This document shows, piece after piece, positions 46,762-56,519 of a stretch of 64,000 nucleotides of DNA. The stretch's first letter is position 1; every line of letters starts with the position of its first letter. The translations under genes were made by a program, and so were the position numbers. The DNA comes from JASJBU01 sp963790775 (GTDB lineage Bacteria; Pseudomonadota; Gammaproteobacteria; Chromatiales; Chromatiaceae), in assembly GCA_963790775.1 (NCBI GenBank), contig CAWBPR010000015.1, positions 90,922 through 154,921 of the forward strand, in the 5' to 3' direction. The notes below the pieces were generated by a model. The model made no database searches. It was not told the DNA's origin and saw only the letters and a list, made by a program, of their open reading frames with translations.

Positions 46762-47229
46762 ATGAAATCTTTCTTTAAAGTAGCGGGAGTAATTATCTTG
46801 TTTGCAATTGTTCTGATCATTTCTGAAACGATCAAGGTTGCGATTAAACGCTCTTCTGATAAACCGGAATCTGTTGTAAACCCTAAAGAATTATCTGAAC
46901 AGGAAATTGATAAAATACTTCGAGACGTTGCTGAAGAAACAGCAAGTCAACTACCGATGAGAGTGGATTCTAATACAGAAGTTGTACAGATGACATATCT
47001 TCAAGGTCAGATACATACAGGCTTTCGTTTGCTCAATCAAAATGCTTCTGAGATTGATAAAAATACTTTCATTAGACAAATAAAGCCTACTTTGATGAAA
47101 AGTGTATGTACTGAACCCGATTATCAAATAATTAGAAAAAGGGAAATGTATTCTATACACTACAAATACTACGATAAGGATCGGGAACATATGGCAACAA
47201 TAGTAGTTGATGAGAATGATTGTAAATGA
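46762..47229 (+). CDS. hypothetical membrane-anchored protein
   Basis: 155 residues. Single N-terminal membrane helix (VAGVIILFAIVLIISETI), then a soluble region of helices and strands with one pair of Cys (KSVCTEP and the final NDCK), possibly a disulfide in the periplasm. No family is recognised. Very AT-rich like its neighbours. Its stop codon overlaps the start of the next frame (ATGA). Confidence 0.65.
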   Translation: MKSFFKVAGVIILFAIVLIISETIKVAIKRSSDKPESVVNPKELSEQEIDKILRDVAEETASQLPMRVDSNTEVVQMTYLQGQIHTGFRLLNQNASEIDKNTFIRQIKPTLMKSVCTEPDYQIIRKREMYSIHYKYYDKDREHMATIVVDENDCK

Positions 47230-47339
47230 ATAATCAATCACTCATTAATGAACTTCGGAAACACGCATCAATGATTGCTAATGGTCTTAAATTATTACAA
47301 TCATATGAAGAGAGCCATGCTTGGTGGACTGCAATATAA
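47226..47339 (+). CDS. small ORF coupled to the previous gene, probably truncated
   Basis: 37 codons, MNNQSLINELRKHASMIANG and onward to SHAWWTAI-stop. The ATG overlaps the preceding TGA, so translation would be coupled. The stop forms right at the border with the 'aaaggcatttctaatccacc' repeat, so the element seems to have cut off a longer gene. Family unknown. Confidence 0.5.
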   Translation: MNNQSLINELRKHASMIANGLKLLQSYEESHAWWTAI

Positions 47340-47370
47340 AAAGGCATTTCTAATCCACCCTACATTTGAC
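47338..47370. repeat. palindromic repeat right half, copy 2
   Basis: The words 'aaaggcatttctaatcc' and 'accctacatttga' match 7673-7704 with one change. Here the left arm ggtggatta is absent. 'ctgtccgcttctggccgg' follows directly and resembles sequence beside the decayed recombinase at 6505-6530. Confidence 0.7.
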
Positions 47371-47415
47371 TGTCCGCTTCTGGCCGGTTGACGCATTTGG
47401 CGTAATGCCAGAAAG

Positions 47416-47454
47416 CGGCCGCACGATGCCCATCATGTGGCCTTCGTGCGGCCG
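47416..47454 (-). terminator. hairpin after the recombinase gene
   Basis: Arms cggccgcacga (47416-47426) and tcgtgcggccg (47444-47454) form an 11-bp stem with a 17-base loop, 11 bases past the recombinase stop. There is no T run, so it might be a recombination site instead of a terminator. Confidence 0.4.
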
Positions 47455-47465
47455 ACGTTCCGGTG

Positions 47466-48080
47466 TTAGATCTCGGTCTGCTCCGAAATCTCCAGGGCGT
47501 CATCGACCTCGATCCCAAGGTACCTGATAGTGCTCTCCAGTTTGCTATGGCCAAGCAAGAGTTGGACGGCCCTTAGGTTCTTGGTTCGCTTGTAGATCAA
47601 TGTCGCCTTGGTCCGCCGCATGCTGTGCGTGCCATAGACCGTCGAATCGAGTCCGATGGCAGCAACCCACTGATGCACGATCCGGGCATACTGGCGAGTG
47701 GAGACATGAGGCGATTTCGCCAGGCGACTGGGGAACAGATAGTGCTCCGCTTTCAAATTCGCCTTTTCGATCCATGCTGAGACCGCGGACCTGGTCGGCT
47801 CGGTCAATTCGAATTGTACCGGACTTTGCGTCTTTCGCTGCACGACCATCGCTCGGGGCAATATCTGATCGGCGTGCATCACGTCCCGAACGCGCAGGTT
47901 CACTAGATCGCAGCCACGCAGCTTGCTATCGATTGCCAGGTTGAACATGGCCAGGTCGCGGACCTGGTGTTCATTTTGGAGGTGGATTCGAATAGCCCAG
48001 ATGTCTTTTGGTTTGAGTGGTGGCTTTTGCCCGACCAGCTTGCCTTTATTCCAGGGTTTCCGAGTTTGATTGGTTTCCAT
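47466..48080 (-). CDS. short tyrosine recombinase / integrase, catalytic domain only
   Basis: 204 residues from the ATG at 48080 (METNQTRKPWNKGKLVGQKP), chosen because gaaggagtctgac precedes it; an upstream extension to 48188 looks non-coding. All catalytic residues are present: Arg in SKLRGCDLVNLR, Lys in VVQRKTQSPV, HxxR in HSMRRTKA, His in LLGHSKLEST and Tyr in IRYLG. It lacks the usual N-terminal SAM-like core-binding domain (length about 200 against 300-400). Not an integron integrase: no extra IntI helix. The decayed relative at 6560-6865 shows the family moves in this genome. Confidence 0.9.
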   Translation of the reverse strand: METNQTRKPWNKGKLVGQKPPLKPKDIWAIRIHLQNEHQVRDLAMFNLAIDSKLRGCDLVNLRVRDVMHADQILPRAMVVQRKTQSPVQFELTEPTRSAVSAWIEKANLKAEHYLFPSRLAKSPHVSTRQYARIVHQWVAAIGLDSTVYGTHSMRRTKATLIYKRTKNLRAVQLLLGHSKLESTIRYLGIEVDDALEISEQTEI

Positions 48081-48377
48081 GTCAGACTCCTTCGTGATTG
48101 ATAGGAGTCTGATTGTGTTGCCGAGTCGCGAACGGCCGCTATCAGGAGATATCCTGGATGCGTGCTCCCGGCCATACCGGACCTCCATGTTGCCAGGCTA
48201 CTACAACCGCTGGCACCCTGGAGCGGACCTTATGATTCAAGCATGCAAACAATTTGGCCGAACCTTTTTCTGGGTCAGTAACTCAGGGGGTTACCCATGT
48301 CTTTATTGGATATATCAGTCAGTTATAGATTGTTGATGCGTATGTACTCATGGAAATCAAAACGATAAGTTTTTATG

Positions 48378-48386
48378 GGGGTGCGC
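48378..48386. other. composition break / likely contig junction
   Basis: Left of here the DNA is AT-rich and gene-free for ~190 bases; right of here GC-rich SulP sequence begins in the middle of the gene. On the minus strand SulP-like FRSSNQVR is followed at once by unrelated TPIKTYRFDFHEYIRINN. All genes to the right have another composition and frequent indels. Confidence 0.65.
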
Positions 48387-49627
48387 ACCTGGTTGGAGGA
48401 CCGGAGACATGCATCATGACTGAAATGGCGATACCAATCATGATAGCGAATTGCAGCGGCAGGGCGATGGTCGCAATGAAGGTCAGCACCATTGCTGTCC
48501 GCGCCACAATACCGGTTTGCCAGACCAGCGAGATCTGTTTGGGCTGCAAATTCTGGAAGCCGACGACGACCAGCAGCCCGGCTAATGCACTCATCGGAAT
48601 CAACATGGCCACGTTCGCAAAGAGCAGCACGATGAGAATGACGAAAACACCGGCCAATATGTTGGCCCAACGCGTATAGGCGCCTGCATTGACTGTGACG
48701 GCTGTGCCGGACATGGAACCGCCGCCGGGTATGCCCGAGAAGAAACCAGTCGCAATGTTGGCAATGCCCTGCCCGACAAAATCCCAGAGACATCCGGAAA
48801 CTTGCCATCCGGGTTGGGATAGCTCTGGCTCACGCCTGCGCCCTGAACCAATCCAATAACGGCAATGGCTAGAGCCGGTAGTACTAGCTCCGGAATGGTC
48901 AGCAGGTCGGGCAGCTGGGGGCGCGGGAGCGACCGGGGTATGGTGGCAATGTCGCCCACCAGAATCAGCCCTGCCTCATCGAGCAAAGCGACAGCCACCA
49001 CACCCAGCACCGTCACGACACCCAGCGCCAGAATCATGGAGAACTTGCGCGCCGGCGTGTAGCCGAAACCGACGATCAGCCCAATAGTGGCAAGCCCAGG
49101 ATCAGCGTCAGCGGGTCGGCCTGGTTGATGTTCAACGCAGTGTCGGCCAGCTTCAGGAGTTCACTGTTGAAGCCACTTGTGTAGCCTGTCAGATCAGGAA
49201 TGGCCCCAGGTGATCAGTACGGCAATGCCACTGATAAAGCCGGTCATCACCGACTGCGCGACGAAGCGAATGAGTTGCCCAGCCGCAGTATGCCGGCCAG
49301 CAGCTGAAACAGTCCGATCAGGAGCACGAGTGCGATAAGCGCGCCTGTCTTGGCGTCGCCGGAAAAACCGACCAGCGCATCGCCTGCGGCAACCGACAGC
49401 GCGCCGGTTGTCGATACGTTCATGAAGACCGAGCCAGTGAAGAGTGCGCCGATTGGCGTGGCTATCATCAACGTATACAGCCCCGCCACCGGATTGACGG
49501 TAGCCAGAACGGCGTTGCCCATTGCCTGGGGCACGTTGACAATGGCAAATGTCAGGCCGGCGATGGCGTCGGCTACGAACTGTCCGCGATCGGCAGGAAG
49601 TTGAATGTTGGTCGGTACTCTGTTCAT
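48384..49627 (-). pseudogene. SulP-family anion transporter, truncated and frameshifted
   Basis: The start is MNRVPTNIQLPADRGQFVAD at 49627, followed by SulP signatures: GLTFAIVNVPQAMGNAVLA, NPVAGLYTLMIATPIGALF, STTGALSVAAGDAL. Later pieces, in at least three other frames, give DLLTIPELVLPALAIAVIGLVQ, ANVAMLIPMSALAGLLVVVGF and MVLTFIATIALPLQFAIMIGI. The C-terminal STAS domain is missing because the gene ends at the junction. At least four frame changes are needed. It would be a sulfate or bicarbonate type anion carrier if whole. Confidence 0.8.
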
Positions 49628-49643
49628 TCATTGTCTCGCAATG

Positions 49644-50303
49644 TCATGGTGTCTGCTTCCGGTGACTGTGCCACAGAACATAGACGCTAACCAGCATTAC
49701 CCAGCCTGGGAAGACGAGCGTGACCCACAAACTGAGGCTGACGACAAACAGCAGGACAGTAGCCAGCAGATAAGTGATAATGACCAACCAACGGGGCATG
49801 AGATGGGTACGTAGCCAGATCGTTGCCAGCGAGAACATGAGCACGCTGGCCATCCGCAGCGCGTACACATTACTGATTTGGAGCATCAGGGCGCGTGCAA
49901 AAAGGGCAACATCACTGCTGAGTGTTAGGCTATTGTCAAGACCTATGGCTACCATTGCCCCGGCAATCGCCATGGCGACAAACACCATCGCCAAAAGAGG
50001 ATACTGCTGCCCAGGAACACGGTGGCGAAAAAGCGATCCTCCCGGTACGTCAAACCGGTCACGGATCACACCAACGAACCACAGGAAAAATACACCCGCA
50101 AAGGGCATTAGGATCAGGGCGATCGTAACGCGCTGTCGCGACTGAGTGCCCCATTCAATGTCAGCAGTGAGATCGCCGGGGATTGAGAGACGCAGAAAGA
50201 TCAGACTGGCAGCGAACGAAACGGCAAAGGCGATGCCGGCTAACGCTGCGGAGCGTGGTGTGCTCAGCTGCGGATTCCGTTTCTCGTTAGACGAAGGTGT
50301 CAC
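49644..50303 (-). CDS. hypothetical membrane protein, 219 aa
   Basis: About five membrane helices (near residues 20-40, 60-80, 100-125, 140-160, 175-205). I recognise the pattern of small bacterial membrane proteins with an 'EDRFFATVFLG' loop. Here that loop reads VPGGSLFRHRVPGQQ, while the neighbouring frame of the same DNA gives EDRFFATVFLGSSILF, so two compensating indels (about 50000-50045) have scrambled about 20 residues. No function known. Confidence 0.65.
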   Translation of the reverse strand: MTPSSNEKRNPQLSTPRSAALAGIAFAVSFAASLIFLRLSIPGDLTADIEWGTQSRQRVTIALILMPFAGVFFLWFVGVIRDRFDVPGGSLFRHRVPGQQYPLLAMVFVAMAIAGAMVAIGLDNSLTLSSDVALFARALMLQISNVYALRMASVLMFSLATIWLRTHLMPRWLVIITYLLATVLLFVVSLSLWVTLVFPGWVMLVSVYVLWHSHRKQTP

Positions 50304-50323
50304 GTGTTACGTCCGTAATCCGA

Positions 50324-50360
50324 AAGCCGGCCTGTTTGCTGAGGTGAAGAGGGCCGGCTT
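50324..50360. terminator. hairpin between the alkylsulfatase and the membrane protein gene
   Basis: Arms aagccggcc (50324-50332) and ggccggctt (50352-50360) are perfect. It lies after the alkylsulfatase stop at 50399 read on the minus strand. No T run follows. Confidence 0.4.
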
Positions 50361-50398
50361 CCGTCGGGTAGAAGCCGAAGAGTGGCTTCCGCCGCCGA

Positions 50399-52300
50399 TC
50401 AGGGCGTTACGATGTTGAACCAGAACTCAAACGTATCGAGCAGTGACAGGAATTCGGCCAGCTTTTCGGCGTTGCCGTCAATCTTGGCTTCGCCGGACGC
50501 CAGCTTGTTGGCCACTTTCGCCTCGCCCAGGATGACCTCATCCAGCGCGGAGCGGGTCAGCGTCAGCGTGGCGTCGGCGTCGTCCGCCTGCTTGCCCTTG
50601 CTGTAGTTGAGGACGCCGTTCTCCACCGCCAGCACATACTGCTCGCCGGTGTCGGTGAAGTCGGCGTTGAGCACGAGCGTTGTGCCGGCCGCCCGGGGGC
50701 CGTTCAGACGAACAGCCAGCAGGTCGAAGAACATGTCGAGCGGTGTGGCTTTGATCACATCCGGGCTGGTCGTCTTGGGTGCGCCCAGGTCGATGACGCC
50801 GTCGCGCAGTTCCTTGGCGCCGGTCAGGTAGAAGTTGCGCCACGGCCCGGACTCGGCCTGGTAGCCGAGCTGCTCCAGCGCCTCGGCTTGCAGCTCGCGG
50901 GCGGCCTCGTTGTCCGGCTCAGCAAAGACGAGATGGTTGACCACCTGGGCCACCCAGCGGTATTCACCCTTGTCGAACGATGCTGGTGCTTTGGCCAACA
51001 ACGCGTCCGCACCACCCATGAACTCGACGTACTTCTTGCCGGCGTCTTCGGGCGGCAGCGGATGCAGCGTGGCCGGGTTGCCGTCAAAGAAGCCCAGGTA
51101 GCGCTGGTAAATGGCTTTGACGTTGTGGTTGATGGTGCCGTAGTAGCCCCGGTTATACCAGGCCCGGAACAGCTCCGCCGGCAGCTCAATCAGTTCGGGG
51201 ATCTCCAGCATGGTGTATCCCTGATTGGCCAGACGCAGCGTCTCGTCATGCAGATATTTGTACATGTCGCGCTGCTTCTTCAGGAACGCCGCGCCCTCTT
51301 CGGAACCCCAGGTCGGCCAATGGTGGGAAGCGAAGATGACGTCATAGCGGCCGTCATACAGCTCCCGCGCTTCCTCAATGTAGTAAGCCCACGCTTTGGG
51401 GTCGCGCACCTGTGCACCGCGCAACGTGTAGATGTTGTGCATATTGTGGGTGCAGTTCTCGGCCATGCACAACGCGCGGTAAGCGGGGAACAGGATGTTC
51501 ATCTCGGCCGGGGCTTCGGTGCCGGGGGTCAGATGAAACTCCATCTCCAGGCCGTCGACAACCATCTTCTGGCCCGTGTGGGTAATGTCGTCGGTTGGCT
51601 CAATCAGCGTGGGCACATCATTGGGCGTCGTTTGGCCCAGGCCGGACCCTACCTGGCCTTTGGCGTCCTTGGGCACCAGGTTGCCGTACATGTAGCTGGA
51701 ACGACGGCCCATCACATTGCCGGCGATGACGTTTTCGCTAATGGCGTGTTCCAGAAAGTGTTCGGGCGCTATCACTTTGACCCGCCCCTCACGGACGTCG
51801 ACGTCGTCGATGACGCCCTTGACCCCGCCCCAATGGTCGATGTGACTGTGGGTGTAGATGACGGCCACGATCGGCTTCCGCCCCAGGTGCTTGTAAACCA
51901 GCTCCATGCCCGCCCGCGAGGTCGACGGCACCGTCAGCGGGTCGACGATGACATAGCCACTGTCGCTTTCAATGATGCTCATGACGGACAGGTCGAAGCT
52001 GCGAATCTGGTAGATGCCTTCGGTCACCTGAAAGAGTCCATGATAAAGCGCCAGCAGTCTGGACTGCCGCCACAGACTGGGGTTAACGCTGGGCGGGGCC
52101 GTCTCCGCTTCCAGGAACGGGTAGGCGCCGAGGTCATACGTCGGGCTGCCGGCGTCGTTGCGGATCACCAGGTCATCCGCAGCGGCGATGAAGCCCCGGC
52201 TGGCCTGTTCATAGGCGGCCGTATCCTCCCAGTTCAACTCGTCCAGCACAGCCCGGTTGATTGTCCCGGTAAACGTCGTTGCCTCTTTACGCTTTTCCAT
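50399..52300 (-). CDS. alkyl sulfatase (SdsA/BDS1-type metallo-beta-lactamase fold)
   Basis: 633 residues, the family's usual length. N-terminal MBL domain with the zinc motif YTHSHIDHWGG near residue 152, then AENCTHNMHNIY and FASHHWPTWG with further His ligands; a helical dimerisation domain (PELIELPAELFRAWYNRGYYG); and a C-terminal SCP2-like lipid-binding domain from about residue 505. These enzymes remove sulfate from primary or secondary alkyl sulfates such as detergents. No signal peptide is visible, so it is likely cytoplasmic. One of the few unbroken genes in the right part. Confidence 0.92.
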   Translation of the reverse strand: MEKRKEATTFTGTINRAVLDELNWEDTAAYEQASRGFIAAADDLVIRNDAGSPTYDLGAYPFLEAETAPPSVNPSLWRQSRLLALYHGLFQVTEGIYQIRSFDLSVMSIIESDSGYVIVDPLTVPSTSRAGMELVYKHLGRKPIVAVIYTHSHIDHWGGVKGVIDDVDVREGRVKVIAPEHFLEHAISENVIAGNVMGRRSSYMYGNLVPKDAKGQVGSGLGQTTPNDVPTLIEPTDDITHTGQKMVVDGLEMEFHLTPGTEAPAEMNILFPAYRALCMAENCTHNMHNIYTLRGAQVRDPKAWAYYIEEARELYDGRYDVIFASHHWPTWGSEEGAAFLKKQRDMYKYLHDETLRLANQGYTMLEIPELIELPAELFRAWYNRGYYGTINHNVKAIYQRYLGFFDGNPATLHPLPPEDAGKKYVEFMGGADALLAKAPASFDKGEYRWVAQVVNHLVFAEPDNEAARELQAEALEQLGYQAESGPWRNFYLTGAKELRDGVIDLGAPKTTSPDVIKATPLDMFFDLLAVRLNGPRAAGTTLVLNADFTDTGEQYVLAVENGVLNYSKGKQADDADATLTLTRSALDEVILGEAKVANKLASGEAKIDGNAEKLAEFLSLLDTFEFWFNIVTP

Positions 52301-52667
52301 ATTAGGTTTGACTCCTTAACTTAGCTTGTTGGCTCACCTCAAACAGCCCGCCAGCAGTTCCCGCGCGGTTCAGCTGCTTGGTAGGTGACCGAGCCCCTGT
52401 GGGGCGCAGTCTCCTGAGGAGTGCGAGGCCGGAACGCGCAAGGAAAGGACCATCACGATTTTAACATAGATGGTGGCCGGTACAAGAGAGTTTCGGCCGT
52501 CTTCAGCGAACGCTGCTCGACCGTGCCCTCCCTCTGCCGGGCGTAGAAACCAGGGCATCAGGATACCCTGTGGCCCCAACCGCATCAACGACCCGCCCGG
52601 ACTTTGCCGCGCCCGTCAATTAGGTACAATCCACCTGAACGACCACCATCAGGCAGCAGGGGAGCGT

Positions 52668-55600
52668 ATGAGCAATCAGCAGCCCGCAGCAACGTCCGAT
52701 AACCCGACTGAAACGATAGTTCGCGTCGTCGTCATGCCCGTTCAGGCAGCGGCCACAGCGTCGCCGCTCCTGACGGCCGCCCACGAGCTGGGCGTGACAG
52801 GGCTGGGCGGTGTCGTGGCCGGGCGCATCTACGACATGATGGGCACGCTGGACGAGGCGGCGGTGGCCCGGCTGGCGGCGGAGCTGATGGCTGACCCGGT
52901 CACTGAGCGGTGGGAAGCGTCGGTGCTGGGCAGCGAGACGGCCGCCCTCGCGCCCGACCAGGGCCACCGCATCGACGTCGCCTATTTGCCCGGCGTCACC
53001 GACCCGGCGGCGCAGAACCTGGTGCGTGCGGCCCACGACCTGGGCATCAGCGGGCTGCCCCAGGCGGCAACGGGCCGTCGCTACAACCTGAGCGGCTCGC
53101 TCTCCCCGACTGACCTGCAGCAGCTGGCGGTCGGACTGTTCTCCAACCCGGTCATCCAACGCTTCGCCATCGACGGGCCGATCACGTCGCCTTTCGTCCC
53201 CCACACGCACGCCGACGGGCGTGTGGATACGATTCCGCTGCGCGAGCTGACGGCGACGCCTTGCTGGCGTCAGTCAGGAGCGACGACTGGCCCTCGACCT
53301 GGCCGAGATGCAGGCCATCCGCGACTAATTCCGCGCGAAGAGCGCGATCCGACCGACGTCGAACTGGAAACGCTGGCCCAGACGTGGAGCGAACATTGCG
53401 TCCACAAAACTTTCCGGGCGCTCATCGACTACACGGGCCGCCGCCGGGGGCAACGCCGCAGCGCCGCCGGTAGCGCAGACATCGACGGCCTGCTGCACAA
53501 CCTACATCCGCGCCGCCACCGAGCAGATCGACAAGCCGTGGGTGCACTCTGCCTTTGTCGACAACGCCGGCATCGTCGCCTTTGACGACACCTGCGACCT
53601 CGCCTTCAAGGTGGAGACCCACAACCACCCCTCGGCGCTGGAGCCGTTCGGCGGGGCCAACACCGGCGTGGGCGGCGTGGTGCGCGACATGCTGGGCGTC
53701 AGCGCCCGGCCCATTGCCAACACCGACGTGCTCTGCTTTGGCCCGCCCGACACTGCCCGGCCGACCTGCCCGCGGCGTGCTCCATCCGCGCCGCATCGCC
53801 GATGGCGTGATCGCCGGCATCGAAGATTACGGCAACAAGATGGGCATCCCCACCGTCAACGGGGCGATTCTCTACCATCCCGGCTACACGGCCAACCCGC
53901 TGGTCTACTGCGGCTGCCTGGGCATTTTGCCGCGCGGCAGCCACCCGACTGAGGTGCGACCCGGCGACCTGATTGTGGCCATCGGCGGCGCACGGGGCGG
54001 GACGGTCTGCGCGGGGCGACCTTCTCCAGCATGGAAATGGACGTCGACACGGGCGAGACTGCGGGCAGCGCCGTGCAGATCGGCAACCCCATCAAGGAAA
54101 AACAGGTGCAGGAAGTGGTGCTGCGCGCCCGTGACGAGGGACTCTACACCGCCATCACCGACTGCGGCGCGGGCGGCTTTTCCTCGGCCGTCGGCGAGAT
54201 GGGCGCGGAGGTCGGGGCGCGGGTCCAGCTGGCCAATGTGGCCCTCAAGTATCCCGGCCTGCGAGCCCTGGGAAATCTGGCTCAGCGAGGCGCAGGAGCG
54301 CATGGTGCTGGCCGTGCCGCCGGCCAACTGGCCGCACTGGAAGAAATTTGCGCCGGGCAGGATGTGGAGGCGACGGTGCTGGGCACGTTTGAGCCGAGCG
54401 GCCGTCTGGAAGTGACCTACGGCGGACGAGTGGTCGGCGATCTGGCGATGGAATTTCTGCACGACGGCCTGCCGCGCCGCCATTTGCAGGCGGACTGGCG
54501 GCCGGCAGCCCGCATCGATGAGGCGAGCCGGACGCGATCGGCGGCAGCGACGTCCGGACGCGGCGACGATCTGCTGGCGCTGCTGGCCCATCCCGACATT
54601 CGCAGCAAGGAAGACGTGGTGCGGCGATACGACCACGAAGTGCAGGGCGGGACGGCCGTCAAGCCACTGGTCGGGCGCGGACAACCACGGCCCGGGCGAC
54701 GCGGCGGTGCTGGTCCCGCAGCCCACACAGCCAGGGGGACGCCCCGCTGCCGCGCCGTCGCGCTGGGCAACGGCATCTGCCCGGCCTATGGCGAGATCGA
54801 CCCCTACCCGATGGCGTGGGCGGCGGTCGATGAGGCGATGCGCAACGTCGTCGCCGTGGGCGCTGACCCCGACCAGGTCGCCATTCTCGACAACTTCTGC
54901 TGGGGCAATCCCAACCTGCCCGACCGGCTGGGGTCTGGTGCGCTGCACCCAGGGCTGCCACGATGCCGCGCTGGCTTACGGCACGCCCTTCATCTCCGGC
55001 AAAGACAGCCTCAACAACGAGTACACCGGCGCCGACGGCCAAAAACACGCCATCCCCGGCACGCTGCTCATCTCCGCTCTGGGCCATCGTGCCCGACGTC
55101 AACCAAACGGTGACGATGGATTTCAAGAGGCGGGCAACTTGCTCTTCGTCATCGGCGACACCCGGCCGAGCTGGGCGGCAGCCACTGCGGCGCTGCTGGG
55201 GGCAGCGGTCCAGCCGCAGCACCGCACGCCCCCCAACCGGTGCCGACGCGCTGGCGCGCTCCGCGCCCTGCACGAGCCATCCGCGCCGGACTGGTGCGGG
55301 CCTGCCACGACTGACCGAAGGCGGGCTGGCCGTGGCGCTGGCCGAAATGTGTCTGGCCGGCGGCTGGGGGCGGAGATTCAATTCGGCCGTGCCGGTCGAT
55401 CCGTACTACGCCTACGCCGCCGACGATGCCGTCCTGTTCTCCGAGTCGCTGACCCGCTTCGTGGTCGAAGTGCGCCCGGAAGATGCCGCAGCGTTCAGCG
55501 CCGCGTTGGCGGCCACACCCCACGCCTGCATTGGCGTGGCCGGCGGCGGCGCGCTGACCATCCATCCCCGGCTGCCGGAAAGCGCCGACCCGCTGCTGTC

Positions 55601-56519
55601 GCTGCCGGTCGCTGCGCTGTCGGCGGCATTCACCGGGCGGGAAGACGGCCGCGCCGGCGACCGGGACGGGGAGCGCACCCGGACCGCGTCACCTACCCCC
55701 GCGGCCCCGTTGTCGCCCCGCCGCCGCGCGTGCTCATCCTCCACGCCAACGGCACCAACCGCGACCGCGACGCCGCGCTGGCCTGCGAACTGGCCGGCGG
55801 CGAGCCGGAAATCGTCCAGTCAACCAGTTGCTGGCGGCGAGCGCGCCTGCTGGATTACCATATGTTGGTCGTCCCCGGCGGCTTTTCCTACGGCGACGAC
55901 CTGGGCGCGGGTGTGCTCTGGTCGCTCGATTTGCGCCACGGATCGGGCTGGGAGCGATGCTGGCCCGCTTTGTGGAGTGGCCGTCCCGTGCTGGGCATCT
56001 GCAACGGCTTCCAGGCGCTGGTCAAAGCGGGATTGCTGCCCGGCGACAGCAGCGAGGGCCGCACCGTGACGCTGACCTACAACCCTCCGCCATTTTGAAT
56101 GCCGCTGGGTGCATCTGGAGCCGAACTCCGCACAGCCCCAGCCTGTTCACGCCGGACTGACCGAACCAATTACTGCCCGGTGGCCCACGGCGAAGGGCGG
56201 CTGGCTGTGGGCGAGCGGCGACGGCCGCCCGCTCCAGACCAGCAATCTGATCGCCCTGCGCTACGTCGACGCCGACGGCTCACCGGTCGCCTATCCCGCC
56301 AATCCCAACGGTTCCGTCCTCAACATCGCCGCGCTGTGCAACCCGGCAGGCAATGTGCTGGGCCTGATGCCCCATCCCGAAAACCACGTTTTTCCCTGGC
56401 AGCATCCGCGACCGGGCGGGAAGGGGGCTGGTGGGTTGCGGCTGTTCATAAATGGAGTGAAGGCATATGTTAACGCACCAAGAATTGCTCAAGCCGTTCC
56501 CTGTCATTCGAGCGGTTGA
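52668..56519 (+). pseudogene. purL: phosphoribosylformylglycinamidine synthase, PurS-PurL-PurQ fusion, many frameshifts
   Basis: Start ATG at 52668 after aggggagcgt. The first ~195 codons hold two PurS-like modules in a row (VVVMPVQ...TERWE and VAYLPGVT...QRFAI). Then PurL: AQTWSEHCVHKTF, ETHNHPSALEPFGGANTG, DYGNKMGIPTVNGAI, CGAGGFSSAVGEMG, GKDSLNNEYTG. Then PurQ: PRVLILHANGTNRD, PGGFSYGDDLGAG, catalytic Cys in GICNGFQALV, and PHPENHVF. At least ten frame changes occur, e.g. near 53255, 53505, 53760, 53990, 54260, 54345, 54675 and 54930; several are one base in short C or G runs. Errors in the sequence are more likely than decay, as all motifs remain. The end is uncertain. Confidence 0.85.

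Noticed and set aside
48081..48372. Coding sequence between the recombinase and the junction
   Set aside because: Only short frames without start signals; treated as non-coding.
53905..54948. 347-codon minus-strand frame in purL
   Set aside because: Antisense shadow in GC-rich DNA; the plus strand carries all PurL motifs.
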